64,000 nucleotides of DNA from Linyphia triangularis (Eukaryota > Arthropoda > Arachnida > Araneae > Linyphiidae): positions 28,984,123 to 29,048,122 of the forward strand of contig OZ021732.1 in NCBI GenBank assembly GCA_963978545.1. Reading direction: 5' to 3'. Made by a program: the position numbers and the translations under genes. This document shows positions 50,555-61,186 of the stretch, in pieces (position 1 is the stretch's first letter; each line of letters opens with the position of its first letter). Under the pieces are notes generated by a model. That model was not told where the DNA came from, did not search any database, and was given only the letters and a program-made list of their open reading frames with translations.

Positions 50555-50800
50555 TCCTTGTAGCCAGGCATCTCTGCTGTCAATTTAAATAAGGAAAAAA
50601 GTTATCCACAGGTCTGCTTCTTTTCCCAACCCCCTGGTCGGGCTTCCCTGGTGCGAGAGCGGCCGTTATGAAAGGGCGCCCCGCTGCAAAGGTGGGGCTT
50701 GGCAGGTATCACGAACCGAGGGGGGCGAGAGAAATGTTCTATTTCATGGGCGGAATAATCGGTGGCGGATGACGGGTTGGATAACTTTAGGTATGGATAA
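50555..50800. other. G+C-rich island of unknown function
   Basis: About 240 bases with CpG words (GAGAGCGGCCGTTATGAAAG, GGCGGAATAATCGG, GGCGGATGACGGG) in an otherwise AT-rich region. Stops occur in all frames. It resembles a conserved non-coding element or a distant promoter more than a repeat, by composition only. Confidence 0.3.
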
Positions 50801-51054
50801 GAGAACCAGGAATTTCAAGAGAAGGAATCGGTATTAGTTGAGTTGAAAAAAAAAATATTGTTACTTTTAAGTTTTTTTGTTTTTCCCCCCCGTGACGATC
50901 TCTTTTTCTCCTTTTATGCAAAACCAAAATTAAAAAATGAGTTGCCAATTAAAGGCTAAAACCTCCGCTTCTGTCATATAGTTAATATGCAATTGCGAAT
51001 TTTGCTATTTGTTTGCAAATCGAAGTTAATTTTTTTTTATATTTTATACTATAT

Positions 51055-51540
51055 GACAGGTACTCTACACTGCAAACAGGTACTCTACACTGCAAACAGG
51101 TGCTCTAAACTGCAAACAGGTACTCTACACTGCAAACAGGTACTCTACACTGTAAACAGGTACTCTACACTGCAAACAGGTGCTCTACACTGCAAACAGG
51201 TACTCTACTCTGCAAACAGGTACTCTACACTGCAAACAGGTACTCTCCACTGTAAACAGGTACTCTACACTGTAAACAGGTACTCTACACTGTAAACAAG
51301 TACTCTACACTGTAAACAAGTACTCTGCATTGTAAACAGGAACTCTACAACGTAAACAAGTACTCTACACAGTAAACATGTACTCTACACTCTAAACAAG
51401 AAACTCTACACTGTAAACAGGTACTCTACACTGTAAACAGGTACTCTACACTGTAAATAGGTACTCTACACTGTACACAGGTACTCTACACTGTACACAG
51501 GTACTCTACACTGTACACAGGTACTAAACACTATAAACAC
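51055..51540 (+). repeat. 20-bp minisatellite, about 24 copies
   Basis: The unit TACTCTACACTGCAAACAGG repeats with exact 20-base spacing, with one 1-base slip near 51402. Variants are ordered: TGCAAACAGG in the first third, TGTAAACAGG or TGTAAACAAG in the middle, TGTACACAGG at the right end. Because 20 is not a multiple of 3 and the unit has no stop, a 102-codon frame (50987-51295) appears; it is not a gene. Confidence 0.97.
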
Positions 51541-51548
51541 AACTGTGG

Positions 51549-51829
51549 CACTGTATTTACACGTCAAATGGAGTCTTAATTTTTTAAAGCATTTTGATGT
51601 TTGATTTAGGGGGCATTTTCAGGCAGTTAGAATTTCTGAAAGAGTTGGGTATCCTTATTCTCACTGATAAAGATTACCAACATTTAGGTTTGAAATCTTT
51701 ACCAGGGTGATGTACGCTATGATGATTCTTATCTTTGTTGACCATGCTTCTCCTCCCTCGAGCATTTAACTATGCATCACAAATACTCGTATCTTAAATT
51801 AATACTCCATTTGACGTCTAAATTCAGTG
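51549..51829. mobile_element. Inverted-repeat MITE next to the minisatellite
   Basis: A 281-bp element with ~32-bp near-perfect terminal inverted repeats: CACTGTATTTACACGTCAAA and, from the other end, CACTGAATTTAGACGTCAAA, both followed by TGGAGT-TTAATT. It starts within about 10 bases of the last minisatellite unit. No target duplication or ORF is seen. Confidence 0.75.
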
Positions 51830-52800
51830 ATACTTTTGTGCCTTATTTTAAGACATTTCTATTTGCAGTGTAAGTATAGATAATTTTGCTACTCTTGAGA
51901 GAGGGTACACTATGTAGAGGCTATTTTGACACATTGCGAAAGGAACTCTATGAAGGTGGGATGAGGCTCTTCTCTTCGTAGTTAAAACTACAATAATTAA
52001 ATACATTACAGCTTTAAATGTGTGGTTCTTCGCTTTATTATTTGTTCATAAATTGAAAATGTTAACAAAAAATTCAATTGGATACTCTATGATGGATGTA
52101 CACTATACGATTTATCATCGCATCGACCAGCTATTCGAGCCATGCCGCACAGAGTTTTGCTTTCCAAATCAAGTGTCATAATATCTCTCAGCAATGGAAT
52201 ACAATATTTAACTATGTTGAACTTTCAAAAAAAGTTTTTTATAGTTTGTTTCATTTATAGTTTGCATACAAAACACTAAATTATAACCACAATATATAAT
52301 TTCAAATACCACATGATTTTTAAATTCTGAATTGGAATTGAAATTAATAAATATTAAGTTTTCTTTCGTGTTTATTTTAACAGGGTTTAACTGTTTGTTC
52401 CTACAGATAGTAATTGCAATATTTTATTTCCGATTGACAAAAATACAATTGACAATGAATTTGCTAAATTGTGTACTTTTCTTTCTTTTTATAAACATGC
52501 TCGATTATTGATAAGAAAGTTTTTTGTTAATAAAAGCAGTTCCCAAAGCGCTAAATTATAAGACATATTTAAGAATTGAAACATCTTGCAATTGTGAGGT
52601 TGTCACTTAAAATAAAAGTTTAAAAATATTTATTCAACTAGGATGCTGGGCAACAACAACAACAAAAAAACTATTTAACAAATACCTTGTTCCTACCTGT
52701 GTTAATAGTTTCGGTATTATTCTTCACACAAAAAGAAAAGACATTTATTCTTTAGAAAGATCAACCGAAAAAAAGTAAAACAAAGAGTCTATTCTTGATG
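51830..52800. other. AT-rich gene-free stretch
   Basis: No coding signal or repeat family recognised. Confidence 0.4.
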
Positions 52801-53066
52801 TTTTATAGAAAGTGACTGTCAATACGCGTAGCAGTTAGAAATTTTAAACATAAGCAGATTTGGCCTTTTAATTGTGTTTTTGACAAACACAGAAGGTTAA
52901 ATCACTATTTTTTTTCTCTTTACAAAGTAGCTTCTGATAGGCTTAGAGCTCTGAAATTTTAAGCATAAGTAGTTTTGGTCTTCTAATTTTGCTTTTCATA
53001 AACAAAATGTTTACATATTTTCGGAGGGGTGAAGGTATTTGCTTTAATGTATTAACGTTTTTTTTT

Positions 53067-53097
<31 letters not shown>

Positions 53098-53325
53098 TTT
53101 CTTCGGCAGAAAAGGTGAGGTCTAACAATAAGGGTTTACTTAGCAATTAAACTTTTAGTGAGCGAAACGGGCCTATCTTGCGCAGTAATAAACTTTTCAG
53201 CAAATGGAGCTATCATGTGCATGCGTAGCAATGATCCTGTTCGAGAAATGTAAAAAAAAAATGGGACTTCTACACAGTGACGGTGTTTCGCAACGCGGGC
53301 CTACTCAGCTAGTAGAATAATAAAT
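52800..53325 (-). repeat. Dispersed family D, partial copy (minus)
   Basis: Reverse complements of the family D units: CTGAAATTTTAAGCATAAGT and AGTAGTTTTGGTCTTC near 52950, an earlier TTTAAACATAAGCAGATTTG near 52844, and the head TACTCAGCTAGTAGAATAAT at about 53301. One or two units of each internal array remain, with a T-rich tract at 53057-53101. Confidence 0.6.
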
Positions 53326-54984
53326 TTAATGTTTTCTTATTTCCCTTCGCATTAATGATATACAACTAAAACCGATACATTTAAATAGGACCAAAGAGAA
53401 ATACCCTATTCTGATTTCCATCTCTGCCCGATACCGAATGATAAATATTCCAATTACACTCAACAATAATCGATTTATATTTTTTGGAAAATGCCATTCA
53501 CTAACTGTTGCTATGGAACTCACGTAAATTTCACACGAGTCCCCACTTTCCATTGGAGCACACTCGTATAAGTCTTTCACATCACGTACTTCCTATTAAT
53601 TTTCCGTCCGCCATCTGCCTGTGCAAAGTTCGGAACACAAAACACATTGTTAGACCCTACAATTAGTCGCAGAGTGTCACAAAAAGACATCCACGGATTC
53701 ATTACTGATCGAGGTGGGGTATTGTGCTATGGATATTTCTTCCTTGTGTGTAATGGTGGAAGGCATTGCATTAATTAGGCGGCGTGCCTTGCCAAGGCTT
53801 TAGTTCTTAGATATGAATGTGGGGTATACAGTTGATTGGAGGTATCAAGATCTGTAGGATGGTTATTGTTCTATATAACGATGCGGTGTTTCGATGCTTC
53901 AAGAGAGTTTGGCTGGTAGTAGTAGGATTTGATTGCCTGAAGAGATGGCAAGTGGTATAATAGTAGCTATGAGATATACCGTACATTCTTACTAATATCT
54001 TATGTTTTTTTTTTTTTTTTTTTTTTATCTAAATAAACGTTATCTTTTGACTTAGCTTATATTAAGTACAGATATTGATTATTGATGCATGTGGACGTTT
54101 TTTCCAGTATCTGGTGACTTGCATTGACAAAAATTAGGTGTATTTTTTTTCTTCCAGAAATCAAATTTAAACTTGCCCTAGTGATCTCTTAACATTGCGT
54201 TCCCACTTGGTATGAGAGTCGTCAAACCAACATCTCAGATTTATGCAATTCAAGTACTTTCTTTGATGCTGAAGACATGAAGGTTAGAAAATGTAAGAGA
54301 CATCTTTAGCGTAGTCAACACCAAATCGAAATCAGAAAATGAAGTTACAAAACATAAAAAATTTAAATAAAGAAAGGTGTAAGTTTCAAGCACTTTTACT
54401 GAAGAATTAAGAAAAACCGGAGAATCTGTCAAATAGTTGCAGGCCTCAAATGACAGGAAAAGTCTATATCCTGTTATTCGGAGTATTGACATAAAAAAAT
54501 ATTAGTAACAAAGCACTCATATTTTTCTCAAAGAAATTTACAAGTAATAAAACGTTAAAAGTTTATTAAAATTAATTAAAAGATCAACTATTTCAAGATT
54601 TTTTTCACAGATGTGTTGTAGATGTGATTAAAAAAATTTTTAATGATGGTATAAAACTTTGGCAGTCCTCATCAGTTTGTATTTTTTCAGGTTTTGCAGC
54701 AATCTCACTAGAGCATTTTAGAAAGATATGAAAAGAACTTCAAACGACGATTCTAGAAAACAATAGCAATTTACAAGAAAGCAAACTTTAATAGGAAACA
54801 TATTGTTTTCAGTTTCCAAATATGAGAGCATCTGTGTTGAAAATCTTGGGCATAATTTTAAATGATCTTCTAATTTTGTTATAAAATTTAACTTATAGTT
54901 GAAAATCATTAAACTTTAGGCCAAAATCATTTTTATTAAGAATCAGAATAGTTTAATTGCTTTTTCAAAAATAATTCAATATAT
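53326..54984. other. Gene-free stretch
   Basis: 53600-53980 is somewhat G+C-richer with no recognisable frame. The remainder is AT-rich with a poly-T at 54007-54026. Confidence 0.35.
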
Positions 54985-55514
54985 TTAAGGGCCTGAGAAG
55001 CTAAAGGATCCAAGTGATTTTTTTTTTTAATGAATGTAGTAAGTAATGCATTTAAAACTAGAAATATATAAAAAAATAAAAATTCATAATAGGTATATGT
55101 AAAACCAACTAGTGATATTTTCATTCCAGAGGTTAGTATTTGAACAACAAATAATTTTCATAGAATTTAATATAAATAAGAAACTTTAAGGGCTCTGTCT
55201 ACTTTGGATGAATGAAAAAAACGCTATTTTTATTATTTATTTTTAAAGAATACTTTTATGTTTATTGATATGAAACTTGTTAGGCTTAACAAAAACATTC
55301 GTAAATTACAAAAAAAAAAATGAAATATTGATTTTAACCACTTTTTTAGAGTGAAAATGCCAGATAAGCAGGAGTCATCAAAAAGTTGGGCTGTTGAAAA
55401 AATCTGAAACAAAAAAAATTGAATGGTTTTAGGTTTAGTGTGTTTAGTGGACCCGTAACTGTAATATTAATTTATATGCAAAATGGCAGACAAAAAAAAA
55501 TTAATTAAAAACGT

Positions 55515-55548
<34 letters not shown>

Positions 55549-55977
55549 TGCATGTTTTTGCATGTTTTTGCTTCCTCCCCCCCCCCCCCCCAAAAAAAAA
55601 ATGTTTTTTTAAAAATTAAAATTTTGCAATAATTCTGGTACGGGATATAGCAATAAGTGTACAGGATATGTGGTCAAAATTTCATAAGGATCAGTTCAGT
55701 AATTTCTGAGATTTTTTCAACAGCGCAACCTTTTGAGGACTCCTGTTTACCTGGCATTTTCAAACTAAAAAAATGGTTAAAATCAATAATTTTTTTTTTT
55801 TTTTTTTTGCTGTTTTTTGTTAAGCCTAACAAGTTTTATATCAATAAACATAACAATATTCTTAGGGGGAATAAAAGCGTTTTTTTTCTTTTATCCAAAG
55901 TAGACAGAGCCCTTAAAGTGGATTTTCTCAAAAGTTAAGAAAAGTCACTTAGACCCCTTTGCTTCTCAATCCCTCAA
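54985..55977. mobile_element. MITE family B, copy 2, split by a nested element
   Basis: The left end TTAAGGGCCTGAGAAGC and right end GCTTCTCAATCCCTCAA are inverted and match those of 2423-2683. The body 55131-55189 is identical to copy 1 up to TTAA, and resumes after 55916 with AAAGTTAAGAAAAGTCACTT. The 723-bp interior insertion is described separately. Confidence 0.75.
55190..55912. mobile_element. TTAA-inserted MITE with ~200-bp terminal inverted repeats
   Basis: A 723-bp element with ends GGGCTCTGTCTACTTTGGAT and its inverse. Similarity between the two arms continues inward for about 200 bases (words TATGTTTATTGATAT, AACTTGTTAGGCTTAACAAA, TTGATTTTAACCA, GAAAATGCCAG, CAGGAGTC). It is flanked by TTAA on both sides (55186-55189, 55913-55916), and the related copy at 2423-2683 has a single TTAA, so TTAA is a true target duplication. 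TTAA targeting is typical of piggyBac and Sola3. It has no transposase; the frame at 55657-55938 is arm sequence. Confidence 0.88.
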
Positions 55978-56004
55978 CTTAATAAATGCATTTTAACTGC
56001 TTAA

Positions 56005-57141
56005 GGTATCCGACTACGTTGAAAAGGTCAATTTTTATGAAATTAAAATATTTTTTTTTTATTCAGTTACTTTTTTGAACACATTTTTAACTTTCTGAAA
56101 CAATCTTTACTTTTTATGTGCGTCAATTAGATGTGAAGTTATTCCAATTTTTATACGTTATGGTAGGTGTCAAAATCAACCGATAGTTGTATTCCGAAAC
56201 CAAAACAATATGCTATATCGTTATTTCCCCTTCATTTCTAACATTTTTCTTCTAAATTTTAAGTTAAAATACTTTATATTATGTTGCTAATGTTTAGCCA
56301 CAATATTTATTCGATTATTATTTTATTTCCTTGATGTAAATGGCAACGAAATACGGAAGTATTTTCATAAGCTTTCTTGTTTACATCTAGTTTGTTTATC
56401 TTTTACGTTTCATCTGAAGTTCAATTTTTACGCTAAATTCGATATATTTTTACTACAATTTTGTTTAAAATTGGGATTAAGAGACTCAAATAGAAAAAAA
56501 GTGCCACTATTGAGAAAAAAGAGGGTGCGAGTTACAAAAGTGGTGAATTTCACACATAAAACTTGTTAAAATAAAGTGAAACATAACTGAAAACTTTAAA
56601 CGCGTTTTCTGCAGAATGAGTTATTTGTTAAATAATGAGCGCGCAAATCCTGATTTGACAAAAAGTTGTTTAGATTTTTGAATGAAAATTTCAGAAAATA
56701 CTTACTATTATATTAAGAAGGCAATGAACCAGAAATTTAGCATTAACATTTACTACTTTTTAATTTATAGCTGTTTTTGTAGAACGGTAGAGGTAATTTT
56801 TACAAAAATTCATAAATACCAATTTATAATGTTCACAATTTTTCAACTATTTATAATATCTCTTATATTTTTGGTTCATTGCCCTCTCTACTATCATAAA
56901 TATATGGTTGCAAGAGGAATTTGGGATATGCATAATTGATTTTTTTGTAGTGTGTTTTTGCTTTATCGTAAAATTTCCTTAAAATTTGTCTAATACTGCT
57001 TTATTTTTATTAAAAAAAAATTTCTTTGCTTTATTTTTTGCTTTACTTCATACTTTTATATTACAAACTTCATAAAAAATTGCCTAAACTGTACTTAATG
57101 AGCCATTTTTAAAAAAGTTGTTCCGAACGTAGTCGGATACC
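56005..57141. mobile_element. Second TTAA-flanked non-autonomous transposon
   Basis: A 1137-bp element. The terminal inverted repeats are 16 perfect bases, GGTATCCGACTACGTT and AACGTAGTCGGATACC. TTAA flanks both sides (56001-56004, 57142-57145). The interior is AT-rich with no recognisable transposase; the 85-codon frame 56682-56939 is hydrophobic AT-driven sequence. Probably mobilised by a TTAA-specific transposase. Confidence 0.82.
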
Positions 57142-57179
57142 TTAAAGTAGTCCCTTTTTAAGAATGGTTTCATGGAAAC

Positions 57180-57420
57180 ACTAGCTGTATGACCCGGCGT
57201 TACTCGGCTTCTGGTAAGGTAAGCATATGTTTGAATAGGAGATGGTTGTATTTTGTGTTCACCGTTTTTAAGAATAAAATGTCTACATATGTTATCAATA
57301 CAAATCAATCAAAATTTGCCTTTTCTTGGCATAATATATGTCCTTATGAAAAGAGCTGGAAAAAGAGGAACTTCCAGTTTGAAATTTTCGAATCCCGAGG
57401 TTCTTAATGTGGTCTCTTAT
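57180..57420 (+). repeat. Start of a dispersed repeat (ACTAGCTGTA...ACTCGG type)
   Basis: ACTAGCTGTATGACCCGGCG then TTACTCGG resembles the opening of family D (ACTAGCTGAATACCCGTGCT), so it is probably a related family head. The body is not shared with family D. Confidence 0.35.
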
Positions 57421-57824
57421 TAACCGTAGTCAATTTTGAAAAATCATTCTTGTTATGATACTTCGCAATTGAAAGCATCAATATTATGTTACCAAATTTA
57501 AAAGAAATATTGGCATAAACTGTCAATAAGATCTTAAAAACAAGTATGATCACAGGTTCATTTTTTTCTATAACTCGATTCGAGCTTACAGCATTACTGT
57601 GGTTAAATTAAAAAAGTTACAGAATAACTGAAGTTTAACCATTGTCAGTCTGCTCCCAAAACCCTTTTTTAATATTTTATCATAATATTCAAAAAGCATT
57701 TTAAATATTTAACGATTATTAAACAATATTTCGTAAAATGTACTTGTCATTGTTACAAATGACGATATCACCGTCAGAAACTTATGACGTCACCCCCAAA
57801 GAATAATCAAGTACAATCCCATCT

Positions 57825-58000
57825 ATATATCTATGTATATAAAATTGAGTGTCTGTACGTCTGAACCTTATACAAATCCACAGTTTTGCACCTAGATATG
57901 CGAAATTCGGTACATAGAAGCTTTATTACACAGAGATTATAGAGAGCAACTTTTTTAAGTTTGATTAAAAGTTGCTTTTATTAAAATTAGACGATATTTA
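57825..58000 (+). repeat. Dispersed repeat of the TATATAAAATTGAGTGTCTG type
   Basis: Reads TATGTATATAAAATTGAGTG, TCTGTACGTCTGAAC, TATACAAATCCACAGTTTTG, CACCTAGATATGCGAAATTC. This wording is familiar from interspersed repeats of many arthropod genomes. The class is not certain from this copy. Confidence 0.4.
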
Positions 58001-59384
58001 AAAAAAAAAATTATTCGCATAACAATGATAGTTTTTGCTTCATCTGAATAAAAACAAAAGTTATTTTAATGGGCCCCTCTCCATTTTTTTATTATTTATA
58101 TGCATTATATTAGTTTGTTCGATAAGCGTTTCGAATATTATTGAAATATTTCCTTATATTTACTGTCAATCGATACTGTAAACAAGCTCTGTGCATGCGC
58201 GGTTTTAAAATGTAATACTGCGTAATATATTAAATAATTTTGCCGTGTATGTCTTCATACATAATCTCTATTGAAAGCTATTCGGAAATTATTTTTAGTC
58301 ATTATTCTCTGATGATGACATCATACTAATTTAAACCTATGAAAAAGGTAATTAGTTCTTTTAATTATGTATTCCTATTGTTTTCAAGTACATAAAATTG
58401 ATGGGTTTTCATCTAAAAGTTTTAAAAAATTTAATTCAGTGTACTAAGAATAACAAAATCAACATACTTTAAAAAAAAAAAAAAAAAAAAAAAACGTTCG
58501 GAAAAAAATAATTTAAAACAGTCTTTGGCAACAGTTTATACAAAATTGTTTGGTAAGGAAACTAGTATCAATGGGTATAGATTGTCTAATCAGCCTCGTT
58601 CTAGTGTTAGTGACAAAAAAAATCTAATAATTCCGTTCAAATCTTGAATCCAATCCCTACGAAACCCTTTTTAAGTGTTTCAGAGAATATGTGGAACAAG
58701 TTCGCTCATAACACTTACAACACACAAAAACTGTTTGATTTTTATATGTAGATAGACATCTCCTTTCAAGAAATTGAAGCATTCGGGTAATTTTTGGTTA
58801 CAAATATGAATGATCTGTTTCTAACGCTAATAAGTTATTCCATTTCTGACTATGAGATTTTATGTAAAAATGTGTGACGCTTTTATATTTGAAATTCGTT
58901 AAAGGGCGTGGTGCGTTCCGTAAAAGTTATTTAACTGTTACTTCATTTTTTTTTTTTTTAACTGTCACGCAAAAAGAGAGTTAGATTTACTAACAATTAT
59001 TACCGCCCTTGACTACGTGACAGATTTTTGTAAGTTTTTCTCTTTTACATTTTTCATTGGCACGTTAAGTCTAAAAGTAACATAATCTAAAATGCGCAAC
59101 TAGAAATCTTTAACATTTTGTACGTAATAAGTAACATTTTAAGATGTCCACATTTTTTTTTTTTTTAAATTTTTTTTTTGTTTTTTTTTAAAGATTAGAT
59201 AAATCAAAAGTTTAAGCATAACTGCTGCATAAGAATGCAACTTTAATAACCATTTCAAATAAACTTATATTTTTAAGAAAAATGTGATATCATGAGCAAA
59301 ATTTTATTCCCCTTTAATAAAAAGCAATATTTTTCATTATTGATATTGATATGCTAAAAAGGATAACAATAGATATTTTATTAT

Positions 59385-59390
<6 letters not shown>
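58000..59390. other. AT-rich gene-free stretch
   Basis: Poly-A at 58471-58494 and T-rich runs at 58948 and 59153-59190. No coding signal. Confidence 0.4.

Positions 59391-59438
<48 letters not shown>
59391..59438. repeat. (TA)n microsatellite
   Basis: About 24 uninterrupted AT units, not flanked by the inverted arms seen at 23198-23427. Confidence 0.95.
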
Positions 59439-59441
<3 letters not shown>

Positions 59442-59544
59442 GAAAGAAGATACTCTTACTTTAGTAAAAGAGATAAAAGAGATGAAGGCTTAAATTCCTC
59501 TCTATTTATTTTAAATATTATACTGCCTGAGAGAGGAGCCTACA

Positions 59545-60335
59545 TTAATCATTTATACCAACACAATAGTTTCCATGGAAATTAAAATTGAACTACAAGG
59601 TCCCATGTCAAAAAAGTGATTTTTGGAAAAACAATTGTATGTAAGTACTATAGCCGAAGAATGAATCATGATACGATGTTCAATTTTGGTGTACAAATCA
59701 GTAGTATAAATAGACAATACGGTTTTTGTCGAAAGCACACGTGAGAAATAGGTACCTTCAATTGAAAAGTTTAGGGTAATGTCTTTTTAAATGTTTTAGA
59801 CATTCCCACCACTAAAATTTCGTAAAAAGGCACAAAAGACGTAAATAAATGAAAAAGAACGTCCGTATCTTACAACAGTCAATATCATCTTTCAGTCATC
59901 TGTCTTAAAGAACAATAAAATTGCCAAATCGTGTCATCATGTGAATTTAATAAAGGGAAAGATTCACGAGCATCTAATCAAATTTAGTTTATATATAGTA
60001 AAAAATATTTCATTCTAATCTTATAAAAATTATATGATTAAAAGCTTATAAAAAGGCTTTGTATATTCTTCTATCGATTCAGAATAAATTTTATTAGCGA
60101 AATACAAAATTTGACAACCACTTTGTCTCTGAGAAGTCAGTAGACATTATAACTTGGGGCGAAATTTGTAAAAATAAATATCGCCGAATTGGCAAGGTCT
60201 TTTTTTTTTCCCACTCCCCCCCCCCCTTTAATGAAAGTATATATACGCAAGCGGTAAATTTTGCCAATCTATCTCTAATGTCTAAAAAGTACCAAGGATA
60301 AAGTAAAGTTTTGCGATGTTCCACATTCACTACTT
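59545..60335 (+). repeat. Dispersed family A, copy 6 (diverged)
   Basis: Diverged but in register: GATACGATGTTCAATTTTGG at 59671, a GTTTTAGACATTCCCACC region near 59799, TATCGCCGAATTGGCAAGG near 60179, and the tail TTGCGATGTTCCACATTCAC near 60311. The middle holds unrelated AT-rich sequence. Confidence 0.4.
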
Positions 60336-60724
60336 TAAATTCTACCAACGAATTCTGTCGTGATACTTTATGCATTTAATATTTTTCTACGCATACCAAA
60401 AAAAAGTTCGACAAAAAAATTAAAATATCCAACTACGCGTTTTAACTTAAGTAAAATTGTTTCAAAAAGTAACGATGAAAAATATTAGTACCTGTCTTAC
60501 TTACAAATGAAACATCACATATTCAATTTCTGATATTATAAACATCAATACAATTTTGTCAAAAACTTGCTTTTTCAATATATTTTTTAATGAGAAGCCT
60601 ACCTGCTCGAACGTATCTTTTTACTTACTTTTTTTGTGGGTGTACATAAGACAAAATTAACCTTTCCGATATAATTTTCTCTTTTCTGAAAAAGTATTGT
60701 TTACTATTTGGAAGCAGTATTAAA
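60336..60724. other. AT-rich gene-free stretch
   Basis: No coding, RNA or repeat signal recognised. Confidence 0.4.
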
Positions 60725-60879
60725 CGAACAATGGTGGTCGAGTGGATGGGACGACAAGCTGTTGATCGGGAAGTACCCGATTCAGAGTCAGACATTGGAC
60801 GCGTTAATATTTTACATTTAATTTTAAAAACTAAAAGCAAGTGCCTTTCTCAAAATTAAAAAAAAAAAAAAAAAAAAAA

Positions 60880-60920
<41 letters not shown>
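60725..60920 (+). mobile_element. Probable tRNA-derived SINE with A-rich/(AAT)n tail
   Basis: Box A TGGTCGAGTGG (60735-60745) matches the RNA polymerase III consensus. A worn box B (GATTCAGAGTC, 60779) begins 44 bases later, the usual tRNA spacing. After a short body comes a poly-A run (60858-60881) and about 12 AAT units to 60918, a typical SINE tail. Target duplication not resolved. A worn tRNA pseudogene is the alternative for the head. Confidence 0.45.
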
Positions 60921-60922
<2 letters not shown>

Positions 60923-60993
60923 TTAATGCTATTATAAGTTCGCAATTACTTGAACAAGATGCTTTCTACTTAATCTAAATACCCTCTTTACAC

Positions 60994-61173
60994 GCCGACC
61001 AAACGGTACAGTGTTTAGCGTGCTAGCTTCTAGACCGCGAAGTTGCGGGTTCGAGTCCCGTGTAAGGCATGGGTGTTAGTAAATGAATGTTGGCTTGAAA
61101 AATGACGAATGTTTCAGCGCATTATAGCCCTCGTGCTGCTGACGGCGCCAGATAATCTGAAAACAACCAACTA
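60994..61173 (+). mobile_element. tRNA-derived SINE with perfect 13-bp target-site duplication
   Basis: A 180-bp insertion flanked by ACCCTCTTTACAC on both sides (60981-60993 and 61174-61186). The head has a box A-like CGGTACAGTGT (61004-61014, 9 of 11 consensus positions) and a perfect box B GGTTCGAGTCC (61048-61058), spaced 44 bases as in tRNA. The body is G+C-richer than the flanks (CAGCGCATTATAGCCCTCGT, GCTGCTGACGGCGCCAG) and ends in an AACAACCAACTA tail without poly-A. It is transcribed by polymerase III and relies on a LINE for retroposition in this class of element. Confidence 0.88.
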
Positions 61174-61186
61174 ACCCTCTTTACAC

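Noticed and set aside
50987..51295. 102-residue ORF with repeated YTANRYSTLQTG
   Set aside because: It is the 20-bp minisatellite read through in three frames in turn; no stop occurs only because the unit lacks one.
51055..51540. CRISPR-like array
   Set aside because: Units are contiguous with no unique spacers, and the DNA is eukaryotic.
56682..56939. Hydrophobic 85-residue membrane protein
   Set aside because: AT-rich sequence gives Phe/Ile/Tyr-rich frames by chance; it lies inside a non-autonomous transposon.
60986..61067. Functional tRNA gene with CTTTACA/TGTAAGG acceptor stem
   Set aside because: The 5' half of that stem belongs to the 13-bp target duplication, the D and anticodon arms do not fold well, and the element continues 100 bases as a SINE body.
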